Below are positions 45,756-54,588 of a stretch of DNA of 64,000 nt, piece by piece. The first letter of the stretch is position 1. The number at the start of each line of letters is the position of its first letter. A program made the translations under genes and the position numbers. The notes under the pieces were generated by a model. That model was not told the origin of the DNA. It saw nothing but the letters and a program-made list of their open reading frames with translations, and made no database searches. Source of the stretch: Kibdelosporangium philippinense (GTDB lineage: Bacteria > Actinomycetota > Actinomycetes > Mycobacteriales > Pseudonocardiaceae); contig NZ_JAJVCN010000003.1 in NCBI RefSeq assembly GCF_021390435.2, positions 2,175,501 through 2,239,500 on the forward strand. Reading direction: 5' to 3'.

Positions 45756-45984
45756 GGCCGGCTACAGCCATCTCAGGGCGCGGCTCCTTCGACTGGTCAA
45801 CGCGCAGCAGTTCCAAGAGGACATCCAGCTTCTCCCCGGTGGTCGGCCTGAGTGGCCGCGATCTCGGTCAGCCGGTTGCCCTGCCGCTTGTGCGTGGCAC
45901 CGATTGTGGCCAAAGCTCGTAGATGGACTGGACGTCGTTGTCAAGCTGGCGGACCTCGCGCTCGATCTCCGCCGAAGTCGCCAT
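45756..45984 (-). pseudogene. Frameshifted small coiled-coil protein
   Basis: From ATG 45984 the frame reads MATSAEIEREVRQLDNDVQS and then breaks. A second frame continues ATIGATHKRQGNRLTEIAAT, and a third ends GEKLDVLLELLRVDQSKEPR. Together they make one heptad-rich coiled-coil protein of the kind found beside actinobacterial transposon genes, disrupted by two frameshifts. Confidence 0.6.
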
Positions 45985-46085
45985 GACGACATAACCTAGC
46001 CGCTCACCTGTCGGCAAGTCATTGGGGGCAGCGAAGAGGTAGACCAATCCTGAACGATCCGCGCCCAGTTACGGCGTACACACGG

Positions 46086-46307
46086 GTGATCATGCCGTAC
46101 CACAAACCCCGCAAGGGACAACCACCGCTGCCGCAATGGAAACAAGACCTCGACACCGGCCACAAAAGCGTCCGCACCCCAAGTCGAACACGCCCTGGCA
46201 CACATGAAGTCCTGGAACATCCTACGCAACTGCCGCCACAACGCGACGGCGTCTGGCACGCCACCCGCGGCGTCGCCCAGATGCGCAACCTGGCCATGAC
46301 AGCCTGA
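46086..46307 (+). pseudogene. Remnant of an IS5-type transposase C-terminus
   Basis: HKPRKGQPPLPQWKQDLDTG, then in another frame QVEHALAHMKSWNILRNCRH, then back in the first frame GVWHATRGVAQMRNLAMTA. This order matches the end of IS5-family DDE transposases (the E-containing helix VEHAxAxMK followed by the LRxCR and the A...NLA tail). At least two frameshifts and no N-terminal part: dead. Confidence 0.75.
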
Positions 46308-46414
46308 CCGACCGCACCAACCGCACGCACCGCCGCCGTCACCCATTCCCGCCAACGTTCTTGATCATTACGGGACAACCTTTAGCCGGGGCACATGCAA
46401 CCAGGAATGCCACC

Positions 46415-46457
46415 GGCGGGCGAAGCCCACACTCGGGGGTTGGGGGTCGTTGCCCAA
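46415..46457. repeat. Dispersed GC-rich repeat, copy B
   Basis: GGCGGGCGAAGCCCACACTC followed by GGGGGTTGGGGGTCGTTGCCC, similar to copy A at 44048-44092 and in the same orientation. It sits 55 bp from tRNA-Ser(CGA). Confidence 0.6.
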
Positions 46458-46511
46458 GAATGACTCCAGCCGACGAGGTCCGCGCTTTTGCGGACACTCG
46501 TCGGCTGAGGC

Positions 46512-46601
46512 TGGCGGTAGCGGTGGGATTTGAACCCACGGAGGGCGTGAACCCTCACACGCTTTCGAGGCGTGCTCCTTCGGCCGCTCGGACACGCTAC
46601 C
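46512..46601 (-). tRNA. tRNA-Ser (anticodon CGA)
   Basis: On the minus strand: acceptor GGTAGCG/CGCTACC, anticodon loop CTCGAAA in the stem ACGC(C)/GCGT, long variable arm, T loop GGTTCAAATCC, discriminator G and encoded CCA at 46512-46514. It reads serine codon UCG. Confidence 0.95.
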
Positions 46602-46633
46602 GCCGAGAAGCTTACCGGACGCTCTGAGCGCAC

Positions 46634-47191
46634 TTACCGCCACGCCCGCATTTCGGCGGCGAGCCGGACGCGGGCTCTGGCCAGGCGGGCGCGGGCGGCC
46701 TGCTCTGTCCCGCCGGAGAGGCGGGCTATTTCCATGTGAGGCAGGCCGTGGACTTCGGCGAGGAGCCAGGTTCGCTGCTGGGGTAGGGGCAGCTGGGCTA
46801 GTGCCGTGTTCAGGGCATTGAAGGCGGCCTCTGACTCCGCCATGCGGGGTGGGTCGCACGCTGGGTTGTTGGTGGCGAGGTCGGGGACGGCGTCGATGCG
46901 GTCGTGGGCTCGGCGCAGGCGTAGTACGTGCAAGCATTGGCGGTGCGTCACCCGGAACAGCCAGGTGCGCACCGCCGCGGGATCAGCGAGTTCGGCCAAG
47001 CGCCGCCAGGCGATCACGGACACTTCCTGCGCTACGTCTTCGGCGTCCGCTCTGTCTCCGAGGATTCGCATGGCCATCAGGAAGATTCGGCCCGTGTATC
47101 TGCCCAGGAGGGTGGCGAGGGCGGCGTGGTCGCCGTTTCGTGCACGGCCGACCAGCGTCGCGTCATCATCCACACTGGACGGCTTGCCCAA
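46634..47191 (-). CDS. ECF-family RNA polymerase sigma factor
   Basis: Region 2 is seen as LLGRYTGRIFLMAMRILGD with DAEDVAQEVSVIAWRRL; RTWLFRVTHRQCLHVLRLRR follows; region 4 as LPLPQQRTWLLAEVHGLPHM and a helix GGTEQAARARLARARVRL. I chose TTG 47191 because GGAGG lies 8 nt upstream; the frame opens at TTG 47206. No anti-sigma gene is adjacent. Confidence 0.88.
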   Translation of the reverse strand: MGKPSSVDDDATLVGRARNGDHAALATLLGRYTGRIFLMAMRILGDRADAEDVAQEVSVIAWRRLAELADPAAVRTWLFRVTHRQCLHVLRLRRAHDRIDAVPDLATNNPACDPPRMAESEAAFNALNTALAQLPLPQQRTWLLAEVHGLPHMEIARLSGGTEQAARARLARARVRLAAEMRAWR

Positions 47192-47251
47192 TCGCTTGTC
47201 CTCCAACGGAAATTGTGTTGACCGCCATGGTGGCAGTCGACGGGCGCCGAG

Positions 47252-47464
47252 TCACTTATCGTCGCGCAGCGAGTCCTTGGCGTCCTTTGCCGCTCCTGCG
47301 GCTTTGTCCCTGATGTCGTGGCCTGCTTCTTTGACTTCGCCTTTGAGCTGGTCGCGCTTGCCCGCCGCTTCCATCTCCTCGTTGTCGGTCGCCTGGCCCA
47401 GCTTCTCTTTGCCTTTGCCGATCAGCTGTTCGGCCTTGTCCTTAGCTTTGTCGAAGGCACTCAT
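47252..47464 (-). CDS. CsbD family stress-response protein
   Basis: A 70-aa, highly charged protein (MSAFDKAKDKAEQLIGKGKE; later AAGKRDQLKGEVKEAGHD) matching the CsbD family, whose members are induced under stress in Bacillus and others. The start is set by the conserved N-terminus; the open frame extends to 47722 but the added part is not family-like. Encoded upstream of the sigma gene on the same strand. Confidence 0.85.
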   Translation of the reverse strand: MSAFDKAKDKAEQLIGKGKEKLGQATDNEEMEAAGKRDQLKGEVKEAGHDIRDKAAGAAKDAKDSLRDDK

Positions 47465-47514
47465 GGCTACCGAGTGCCCGTTCCACATCACGGCACACCG
47501 CGATGTGACCTGGG

Positions 47515-47970
47515 TCACTTTCGATGCCCCCGGAAGAATGACTCGAGCACGGCAGCGGCCTCGTCTTCCAGCACACCGCCGACCACTTCGGGCCGGTGAT
47601 TCAGCCTTCGGTCCCTGATCACGTCCCACAGCGAGCCCGCTGCGCCCGTGCGGGGTTCCCACGCGCCGAAGACCACCCGGGAGATCCGGGCGAGGACCAA
47701 CGCGCCCGCGCACATCGTGCACGGTTCGACCGTCACCACCAGCGTGCAGCCGGTCAGGCGCCAGCTGTCCCCCAGCTCACGGGCGGCCGCGCGCAAGGCG
47801 AGGATCTCGGCGTGCGCGGTCGGGTCGCCCAGGGCCTCGCGCGCGTTGCAGGCCCTGGCGAGTTCCGCGCCCGACGGGTCCAGCACGAGCGCACCGATCG
47901 GTACGTCACCGGTCTTCAAAGCGTCCGCGGCCACGGCGAGGGCCGTGCGCATCAACGCCTCGTCAGTCAC
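47515..47970 (-). CDS. tadA: tRNA-specific adenosine deaminase
   Basis: Deaminates A34 to inosine in tRNA-Arg(ACG). The 151-aa product has the zinc motifs HAEILAL and PCTMCAGAL, as in TadA. The GTG at 47970 overlaps the stop of the upstream gene by 4 nt (GTGA); the long N-terminal extension of the open frame (to 48138) lies inside that gene and is not used. C-terminal VLEDEAAAVLESFFRGHR is typical. Confidence 0.95.
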   Translation of the reverse strand: MTDEALMRTALAVAADALKTGDVPIGALVLDPSGAELARACNAREALGDPTAHAEILALRAAARELGDSWRLTGCTLVVTVEPCTMCAGALVLARISRVVFGAWEPRTGAAGSLWDVIRDRRLNHRPEVVGGVLEDEAAAVLESFFRGHRK

Positions 47971-48455
47971 TGCTGGATACGGTCGAGCAGCGCGTTGAAC
48001 TCGTTGGCGAACCCGATCCGCTGGGCGATCATCTGCAGCTGCTGGTCCGGGTAGAGATCCACCTCGCCGGTGATCACCTGCAGCTCGGGGGCTGGCAGGC
48101 CGAGGTCGGCGAGGATGTCGAGCGAGCCTTCCGGCCACAACTCGTCGTCTTCCTCGTCCGGCGGATCCACTCGCAACAGGTCGAGCGCGTCGGCCGCGAC
48201 GTCGTAGTCCAGCGCCGCCGCCGCGTCCGACAGCAGCAGGGACATCCCGCCTGGACTGGGCCTGATCAGCAGGAAGAACTCATCGTCGACGGCGAGCATG
48301 CCGAACACGGCACCCGTCGACCGGATCTTGCGCAGCTCGGTGATCGCCGAGTCGAGCTCGCGCAGGGCGCCCGCGCCCATGGAGTCGCACCGCCATTTGC
48401 CGTCCTCCCGGACGACCGCTACCGCGAAGCCGGCGACTGGCTCCTGGAGAGACAT
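47967..48455 (-). CDS. tRNA adenosine deaminase-associated protein
   Basis: A 162-aa protein that in actinobacteria is encoded just before tadA; its role is unknown. Seen: GFAVAVVREDGKWRCDSM, an acidic middle (DPPDEEDDELWPEGSLDILA) and the C-terminal FANEFNALLDRI. I chose ATG 48455; GTG 48461 (AAGGGGAA upstream) and GTG 48485 are other in-frame starts. It is coupled to tadA by a 4-nt overlap. Confidence 0.9.
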   Translation of the reverse strand: MSLQEPVAGFAVAVVREDGKWRCDSMGAGALRELDSAITELRKIRSTGAVFGMLAVDDEFFLLIRPSPGGMSLLLSDAAAALDYDVAADALDLLRVDPPDEEDDELWPEGSLDILADLGLPAPELQVITGEVDLYPDQQLQMIAQRIGFANEFNALLDRIQQ

Positions 48456-48535
48456 GTGCACACCGTATTCCCCTTCGGTGTTCACCCGGAAGAACCAGCC
48501 CCCATCGGCGCGCCCGCGGTGTCACTATCGAAGAC

Positions 48536-49783
48536 ATGAACGCCTCACGCTCGACCCAGTCACCGTCCGTTCATCCACTGGCAACTGACCCGAGGTTCAC
48601 CGGCTTGGTCGAGGCGGCCCGTGCGCTTCAGCCGCGCACCGTGGCGTTGCGCAGGAAGATCCACAAGTACCCTGAGCAGGGGCTGAACCTGCCGCAGACG
48701 CAGGCGGCCGTGCTGCACGCGCTGGACGGGCTCGGCCTGCACGTGATGACCGGCGACAAGGTCAGCTCGGTGACCGCGGTGCTCAACGGCGCCAAGCCAG
48801 GACCGACCGTGCTGCTTCGGGGCGACATGGACGCGCTTCCACTGCAGGAGGACAGCGGTCTTTCGTATACCTCCGAAGTAGACGGATCGATGCACGCCTG
48901 CGGACACGACACGCACACCGCGATGCTCGTGTCGGCCGCGCGACTGCTCACCAGCCGGAAAGAGGCACTGGCCGGGCGGGTCGTTTTCATGTTCCAGCCA
49001 GGCGAAGAGGGCTATCACGGCGCCAAGTACATGATCGACGAGGGCGTGCTCGACGCGGGCGGACGGCCGATCGAGCGCGCGTTCGCCCTGCACATCACGG
49101 CCACGGACACGTCAGGCGTGATCCGCAGCAAGGCGGGCGCGATGCTGGCGGCCGCGGACTCGTTCGTCGTCAAGATCACCGGCCGGGGTGGGCACGGCGC
49201 GATCCCGCACGACGCCCTGGACCCGGTGCCAGCCGCCGCGGCCATCGTCGGCGCCCTGCAGACCATGGTCACCAGGCACATCAGCGTGTTCGAGCCAGTC
49301 GTGGTCACGGTCGGACGGATCACGGCGGGCACGACGTCCAACATCATCCCGGAGACGGCCGAGCTGGAAGGCACATTCCGGTCGTTGTCCGAGGCAAGCC
49401 GGGCGAAAGTGCGCGAGGAGCTGCCGAAGCTCTGCCATCACGTGGCCGCGACGTACGGCTGCACCGCCGAGGTCCATCTGCATCAGGGCTACCCGGTGAC
49501 GGTCAACGACGACGTGATCGGGCCGCACCTGGTCGACCTGGCCGGAGCGGTCCTCGGCCAGCGGTACGCCGCGCCGATGCCCAACCCGTTGATGGGCGCC
49601 GAGGACTTCTCCTACGTCCTGCAGAAGGTCCCTGGCGCGTTCGCGTTCCTCGGCGCGTGCCCGCCGGGCGTCGAACCGGCCGATGCCGACCCGAACCACT
49701 CCAACCGGGTGCATTTCGACGAATCGGCACTGGCCAACGGCGTAGCCATGTATGCGGCGGTTGCCCTTGACGCACTGCGATAG
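48536..49783 (+). CDS. M20 family amidohydrolase (N-acyl amino acid hydrolase type)
   Basis: A 415-aa M20D-type metallopeptidase. Metal and catalytic motifs: RGDMDALPLQEDSG, HACGHDTHTAML, FQPGEEGYHGAK and GAEDFSYVL near the C-terminus. The dimerisation domain is seen as GRGGHGAIPHDALDP. It hydrolyses N-acylated or aminobenzoyl-type amides; exact substrate unknown. Little ribosome binding site is visible. Confidence 0.92.
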   Translation: MNASRSTQSPSVHPLATDPRFTGLVEAARALQPRTVALRRKIHKYPEQGLNLPQTQAAVLHALDGLGLHVMTGDKVSSVTAVLNGAKPGPTVLLRGDMDALPLQEDSGLSYTSEVDGSMHACGHDTHTAMLVSAARLLTSRKEALAGRVVFMFQPGEEGYHGAKYMIDEGVLDAGGRPIERAFALHITATDTSGVIRSKAGAMLAAADSFVVKITGRGGHGAIPHDALDPVPAAAAIVGALQTMVTRHISVFEPVVVTVGRITAGTTSNIIPETAELEGTFRSLSEASRAKVREELPKLCHHVAATYGCTAEVHLHQGYPVTVNDDVIGPHLVDLAGAVLGQRYAAPMPNPLMGAEDFSYVLQKVPGAFAFLGACPPGVEPADADPNHSNRVHFDESALANGVAMYAAVALDALR

Positions 49784-50000
49784 GACAAATGATCGGACAG
49801 AATGCGCTCGTGCGGATACAGTCCGCGACTTGCTCGCGCTGGTCGTTTACGCCACGCAACACGCCCGACGTCGCCCCAGCCACGCTGGTCAGCAGGTCAG
49901 AACGAAGATGTCGGTTGCGTGGGGCGGGGTGGAAATGACCGGCTTTGGCGAGCAAGTCAGGTCCGAGCGAAGCGAGGACAATCCAACACTGTAGGGCAGG

Positions 50001-50972
50001 ATGTGCGGCGTGCGGCCAGTGTGCGTGATCGGACTAGGGCTCATCGGCGGTTCGCTGCTGCGCGCGGCGAGCGAATCGGGCAGGCAGACGTGGGGCTGCA
50101 CCACGTCCACAGTGGATGCCGAAGCCGCCACAGTGGACGGCTTCCATGTCGAGTCCAGAGTGGATGGCGCACTGCGGCTTGCCAGGGAGCAGGACGCGAT
50201 CGTCGTGATCGCGGTGCCGATGCCCGCGGTGGATCAGACCTTGGCAGCGATCAACGCGTACGCGCCCGACTGCGTCCTGACGGATGTCGTGAGTGTGAAG
50301 GCACCGATCGAAATGTCCGTCAGGCAGGGCGCGCCACGGGCTCGTTACGTCGGCGGGCACCCGATGGCGGGCACGACTTCGTCCGGATGGGCGGCCAGTT
50401 CCGCCGGACTGTTCAAAGACGCGTCCTGGGTGTTGACCGTTGAGGACGAGACCGAGCTCGACGCGTGGCGCGACGTGGCTCGTCTGGTCCTGGATTGCGG
50501 GGCGCAGATCGTGCCCGCGACCGCGGCGGGACACGACGACGCCGTCGCCCGGATCTCGCATTTGCCGCACCTGCTGGCCGCGGTGCTCGCCGCGGTTGGT
50601 GCCGATGGTGGAAGCCTTTCGCTGGCATTGGCCGCAGGCTCGTACTCCGACGGCACACGCGTCGCCGGGACGCGCCCAGAGCTGGTTCGTGCGATGTGTG
50701 AAGGCAACCGCGGACCGTTGCTCGACGCGGTGGACGACGCGCTCGGCAGGCTCGGCGCGGCTCGTGGCGCGTTGGCGTCGACCGGATCCCTTGGCGCGAC
50801 TGTGGAAGCGGGCCACCGGGGTTGGCAGGCGCTGCAGAACTACCGGACTACTGAGCGGCCGCACAACAGGATCGACCTGAGCGCGCCTGACGCTCGCGAA
50901 ACCCTGCTGGCACTGGGCGAACGCGGCGGCCGGATCATCGAACTCGATGGCGATTTCGCCATGACCGGTTGA
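50001..50972 (+). CDS. tyrA: Prephenate dehydrogenase
   Basis: Converts prephenate to 4-hydroxyphenylpyruvate in tyrosine synthesis, using NAD(P). The Rossmann motif GLGLIGGSLLRAA is at the N-terminus; the active site is seen as GGHPMAGTTSSGW and ISHLPHLLAAVLA. In mycobacteria tyrA also lies divergent from the tadA pair. GTG 50010 is an equally plausible start. Confidence 0.93.
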   Translation: MCGVRPVCVIGLGLIGGSLLRAASESGRQTWGCTTSTVDAEAATVDGFHVESRVDGALRLAREQDAIVVIAVPMPAVDQTLAAINAYAPDCVLTDVVSVKAPIEMSVRQGAPRARYVGGHPMAGTTSSGWAASSAGLFKDASWVLTVEDETELDAWRDVARLVLDCGAQIVPATAAGHDDAVARISHLPHLLAAVLAAVGADGGSLSLALAAGSYSDGTRVAGTRPELVRAMCEGNRGPLLDAVDDALGRLGAARGALASTGSLGATVEAGHRGWQALQNYRTTERPHNRIDLSAPDARETLLALGERGGRIIELDGDFAMTG

Positions 50973-51022
50973 CCCCTTGATATCGAGACTGCATCAAAAT
51001 GTGAACCAGGCCATATTCCCGC

Positions 51023-52686
51023 CTAGCCTCGGCCTTTCGCGCAGTATTTAGTTGATCTTGCTTGTGGTTTTGTCGATCTTGCCGTGAGTGTTTCCGACTG
51101 TGAGCGTGGCTAGCCCGCCGACCTGCTTGTGTCGGCCGCTCCGGTTCTTGCCGATCGTAGGGACAGGGGTGCGGATCAGGTGAAGGCGGCGCGGATCTTC
51201 AACCAGCCCTGGGCGATCGCGTGGGCATAGGCACAGGTTTCATCGATGCGGATCCGGACTTGCCGGGCACCACGAGTGATTCGGGCGCCCACGTGCAGCA
51301 CCAAGTTCCGGAACGTAGCGATCTCGGCGCGCGCCAGCACGGGTGTGCCGGTGAAACCCAGGATTTTCGCCCAACACACCAGATCAGTGGCCGCCAGTAA
51401 CGTCTCCAGCCAGGCGGTGTTCTCCGCGAACCCACGACAGGGCAGGTTGCGCAGGCCGGTGGCCTTGGCTTGGCGGATGCGGTCTTCCACCCGGGCGTGC
51501 TGGCGGTGGTGCAGTTCCAGACCGGCGGTCTGACCGGGGATGACCCGGTCGGGGATGTCGGTGATGAACGCGGTGATCCGATGCCCGTCCACATCGGTGA
51601 ACCTCAACTGGGCGCCGGGATGGGGACGTTCAGCACGCACGATGACCTTCGATCCGGCAGGCCAACTCGACAGGTCGAGCATTCCGGTGATGTCGGCGAC
51701 CCAGGCACCATCCCGGATCCCGCCCGCACGGTCGATGGCCGATTCCCATGCCTGGTCGGGAATCTGATCGACCACGACCTGGATGCGGGCATCCACCGGG
51801 AACCCGAAGGAGAACCACACTCCCCGCTCCCGGCACGCCTGCGCGAACGCGAGGGTGGCACCGGCGGAGTCCGAGCGGGCTACCACCCGCACCGAGTCCG
51901 GATCACCCGGACGTGGCCGGGCATGGGCGGGTAACGACGCCAACGCCCGCTCCAGCACCGCGATGTGGTCTGCTGCCGTGTTCGACCCGGCGTTACCCGC
52001 CCGCAGCAGGCCCGCCAGTGCTTCGCCTCCCGAGACCTCTGGGCGGTCCAGAAACGCCAACAACGGGTGAAAACCAAACGTCCGTTTCCAGGTTTTGGCC
52101 GCGTTCTCCTTGTCCTCAGCATGGGAAATCGTGACCGTGGCGTCGAAATCGATCCGCAGCAGCCCGGTCAGGTCCGGGCCGGCACCCGCGGCCCACGCCC
52201 GTTCTCGGGCCGCCGCCCGCGCGGCGAGTATCCCCGGCAGATGCGCTTCGTCGATCCGGTCCAGCATCCGCCAGGCGGTCGGCATGCTGGCCACCGGCCC
52301 GCACACCGCATGCTGGTCACCGAAGACCTCGATGTGCGAGACACAGTCGCCGCCATCGGCGATGGCCACGGCCATGTCGGCGAACACCTGTCCTGGTGCA
52401 TGCATCCACGGACCGGCATACGTGTCGACCAACGCCTCGTTCACCCCCGCGACCAGGCCGGTGTCCTGGGCCAACTCCCGCAACATCCCCACCCCGGCAT
52501 GCGACACCACACCACGCCCATCAGCACTGACCTTGACCCGCCTCGACCGCTTGCTACGCTTCACCTACGGAGTGCCCTTCTGCTTGGGATCTGCTGTCAT
52601 CGCAAACAACAGTTTCCCTTGCAGGACGGCACTTCCGTGCATCTATAGCCCGTGTCGCACTATTTCGCGCGAAAGACGCAGGCTAG
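51023..52686 (-). mobile_element. IS1380-family-like insertion sequence
   Basis: The intact transposase gene is bracketed by imperfect 20-bp inverted repeats: CTAGCC...TTTCGCGC at 51023-51042 and GCGCGAAAG...GGCTAG at 52667-52686 (17 of 20 match). The 1.66-kb span fits the family. No target duplication is visible, so the ends are provisional. Confidence 0.6.
51176..52564 (-). CDS. IS1380-family transposase
   Basis: A 462-aa DDE transposase with intact frame. Family-like segments: RIDFDATVTISHAEDKENAA, VVARSDSAGATLAFAQACRE, and the C-terminal VEDRIRQAKATGLRNLPCRG with WLETLLAATDLVCWAKIL. The basic N-terminus (KRSKRSRRVKV) suits DNA binding. Intact length suggests it could still be active. Confidence 0.93.
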   Translation of the reverse strand: MKRSKRSRRVKVSADGRGVVSHAGVGMLRELAQDTGLVAGVNEALVDTYAGPWMHAPGQVFADMAVAIADGGDCVSHIEVFGDQHAVCGPVASMPTAWRMLDRIDEAHLPGILAARAAARERAWAAGAGPDLTGLLRIDFDATVTISHAEDKENAAKTWKRTFGFHPLLAFLDRPEVSGGEALAGLLRAGNAGSNTAADHIAVLERALASLPAHARPRPGDPDSVRVVARSDSAGATLAFAQACRERGVWFSFGFPVDARIQVVVDQIPDQAWESAIDRAGGIRDGAWVADITGMLDLSSWPAGSKVIVRAERPHPGAQLRFTDVDGHRITAFITDIPDRVIPGQTAGLELHHRQHARVEDRIRQAKATGLRNLPCRGFAENTAWLETLLAATDLVCWAKILGFTGTPVLARAEIATFRNLVLHVGARITRGARQVRIRIDETCAYAHAIAQGWLKIRAAFT

Positions 52687-52695
52687 CTTGACTGG

Positions 52696-54480
52696 GTGGA
52701 GCGTCTGCGTCGAGCCGGATACGCGCTCGGTGGCCTAACGGTCGTCATCGGCGCGGTGCTCGTGCTGCGCAGCCCCGACAAAAGCCCGACCGAACCGGAA
52801 CCACTGCCGCCCGCGCCGGTCCAGACGACCGTCAAGGAGTATGTCGACGAGGTCGCGCTGGTGCCGAAACCTGGTGGCAAACCGGAAAAACCGGCCAATC
52901 TGACGGTCATCCCCGGTCCACACCGATTACAGGTGACGTGGACAGCCAAAGCTCCCGGCTACGAAGTGCAGCTACGGGCTGGAGACCTGATCCGCACCCA
53001 ACTCCTCGCAGGCAACACAATCCAGTTCGACGGCCTCGACAACAACACCGAATACCAAATCGGCGTACGCGCCGTAGATTCCTTCGGACAACAGTCGGAA
53101 GTGTCGAGCGCCCGGCAACGACCATCCGCCATTCGCCCTGACGAAAGCCGGTACGCGCTGGTCGACCATTTCGACGGCCAGGTCGTACCCGACCCGGCAC
53201 GCTGGCGTCTGGCGAACAACGCCGCCTGCGCACGAATGTCCCGTGGTGTCGGGGATGACAGCCGCAGACTGGTGATCAGTGCCGCCTGTGGCAACGAATC
53301 CGTGGCGCTGCGGTCACGGACTCCCTTGCAGCTCAGGGACATCGACGGCGAACTCGGCCGGGTGATGATCGAAACGGACTACCCGGCCAAGACCGGCACC
53401 CTGATGTTCGACCTGGTCCCCGGGCCAGCGGACCTGCTCGACAACAACCTTCCACCGGGGACGTTACGAGTGAAGGTGGTGTCCGACTCGGTCACGATGC
53501 CCGGCGCGGACGCGGTCAAGATCCCACCGAAGCCTGGCTTGAGCACCCGCTGGGAACTCGTGTTGCGGACCGACGGCCTGTCATTGTGGCGCGACGGAAC
53601 GAAAGTCGCCGCCAGCGGGTTCGTGCCCACGTGGACAACGGCGACACCACTGTTCGGATTCGTTGGGCCGTTCAACGGTTTGACCTACGTCGGCATCGAC
53701 GCGATCGGCCTGTCCAGTGCGCAGACGCCCGCTTTCGTCGCCCCGCCAAGGATCACGTCGACCAACACGGGCAGGTCGCCGAGGACGGAACCAATGACCG
53801 GCGTGCTGGGTGGACAGCTGCGGATGACTGTCCGCACAACGCATCGAGAGCAGATGACGCCGATGTCGGTGACCATCAACGGGCGGCTTTTCCCGGCACG
53901 GCCCGCGGTCGATGGACACGAATTCGAGCCCTCGTACCGGTTTCCGATTGTCGCCGACATTCCGGCTGATGCCCTTGTGCTGTCTGGCGATCGCCGCGAG
54001 TTGCGGATTTCCGTGCAGGGCGCGAAACCTGCGATCTCACCGGTTGTGCAGCACGCGGAGTTGGAACTGATCCCGGATCCGGCCAGCAAGCCTTCACCGG
54101 AACAGGCCGAGCCGCCGCCGCAGCCCGCTGTCCGGCCACCGGTCACGCTGACCTCGTTCGATACCCGGTTCTTGGACGCTGCCGGGGAGAAGATCGAGAA
54201 CAACGAGGTGGTGTCGCGTGGCCGCATTGTGCTCGAAGTGACCGGAGACGAAGGCGCGGCGCAGGCCGGACTGGCCGGGATCGAGGTTTTCATCGACAAC
54301 AAGCGCATGGCCGGGATTCCGACCGCGGTCGACGGCCCCGCGGTGGCCGGGCGCTGGCTCATCGCGCTCAACAGCGGGGCATTCGAACCCGGGCCGCACA
54401 TCCTTGAGGTCAAGGCGGTCAGCACGGATCCGAATGTGGCCCCCGGGTTCACCAATACGACGTGGTCGATCCCCCGCTGA
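52696..54480 (+). CDS. Membrane-anchored protein with Fn3 and LamG-like domains
   Basis: A 594-aa protein with an N-terminal anchor (AGYALGGLTVVIGAVLVL), a Pro-rich stalk, a fibronectin type III domain (LTVIPGPHRLQVTWTAKAPG...NNTEYQIGVRAVDSFGQ), then a concanavalin/LamG-like region (VDHFDGQVVPDPARWRL) and a C-terminal beta-rich part. Likely a cell-surface protein; ligand unknown. Its start lies only 10 bp from the IS right end, so its native promoter may be gone. Confidence 0.78.
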   Translation: MERLRRAGYALGGLTVVIGAVLVLRSPDKSPTEPEPLPPAPVQTTVKEYVDEVALVPKPGGKPEKPANLTVIPGPHRLQVTWTAKAPGYEVQLRAGDLIRTQLLAGNTIQFDGLDNNTEYQIGVRAVDSFGQQSEVSSARQRPSAIRPDESRYALVDHFDGQVVPDPARWRLANNAACARMSRGVGDDSRRLVISAACGNESVALRSRTPLQLRDIDGELGRVMIETDYPAKTGTLMFDLVPGPADLLDNNLPPGTLRVKVVSDSVTMPGADAVKIPPKPGLSTRWELVLRTDGLSLWRDGTKVAASGFVPTWTTATPLFGFVGPFNGLTYVGIDAIGLSSAQTPAFVAPPRITSTNTGRSPRTEPMTGVLGGQLRMTVRTTHREQMTPMSVTINGRLFPARPAVDGHEFEPSYRFPIVADIPADALVLSGDRRELRISVQGAKPAISPVVQHAELELIPDPASKPSPEQAEPPPQPAVRPPVTLTSFDTRFLDAAGEKIENNEVVSRGRIVLEVTGDEGAAQAGLAGIEVFIDNKRMAGIPTAVDGPAVAGRWLIALNSGAFEPGPHILEVKAVSTDPNVAPGFTNTTWSIPR

Positions 54481-54556
54481 GCACGAGGGCCTGGAAGTGC
54501 CGTGAAGGTCACCCTCGCGGCGTTAGACGCGCGAGGGCCTCCCCTGACGCGTTGGA

Positions 54557-54581
54557 TGCCGTGAAGGTGGCCTTCACGGCA
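54557..54581. terminator. Palindrome between convergent genes
   Basis: TGCCGTGAAGG and CCTTCACGGCA with a TGG loop, 8 bp from the stop of the minus-strand gene. A second hairpin (CCCTCGCG/CGCGAGGG, about 54512-54535) lies next to it, and a half copy (TGCCGTGAAGG) at about 54498. Confidence 0.7.
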
Positions 54582-54588
54582 AACGGCA

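Noticed and set aside
44040..46601. Attachment-site duplication of the tRNA-Ser(CGA) 3' end
   Set aside because: I looked for a second copy of the tRNA end near 44.0 kb and found none; only the dispersed GC-rich repeat is shared.
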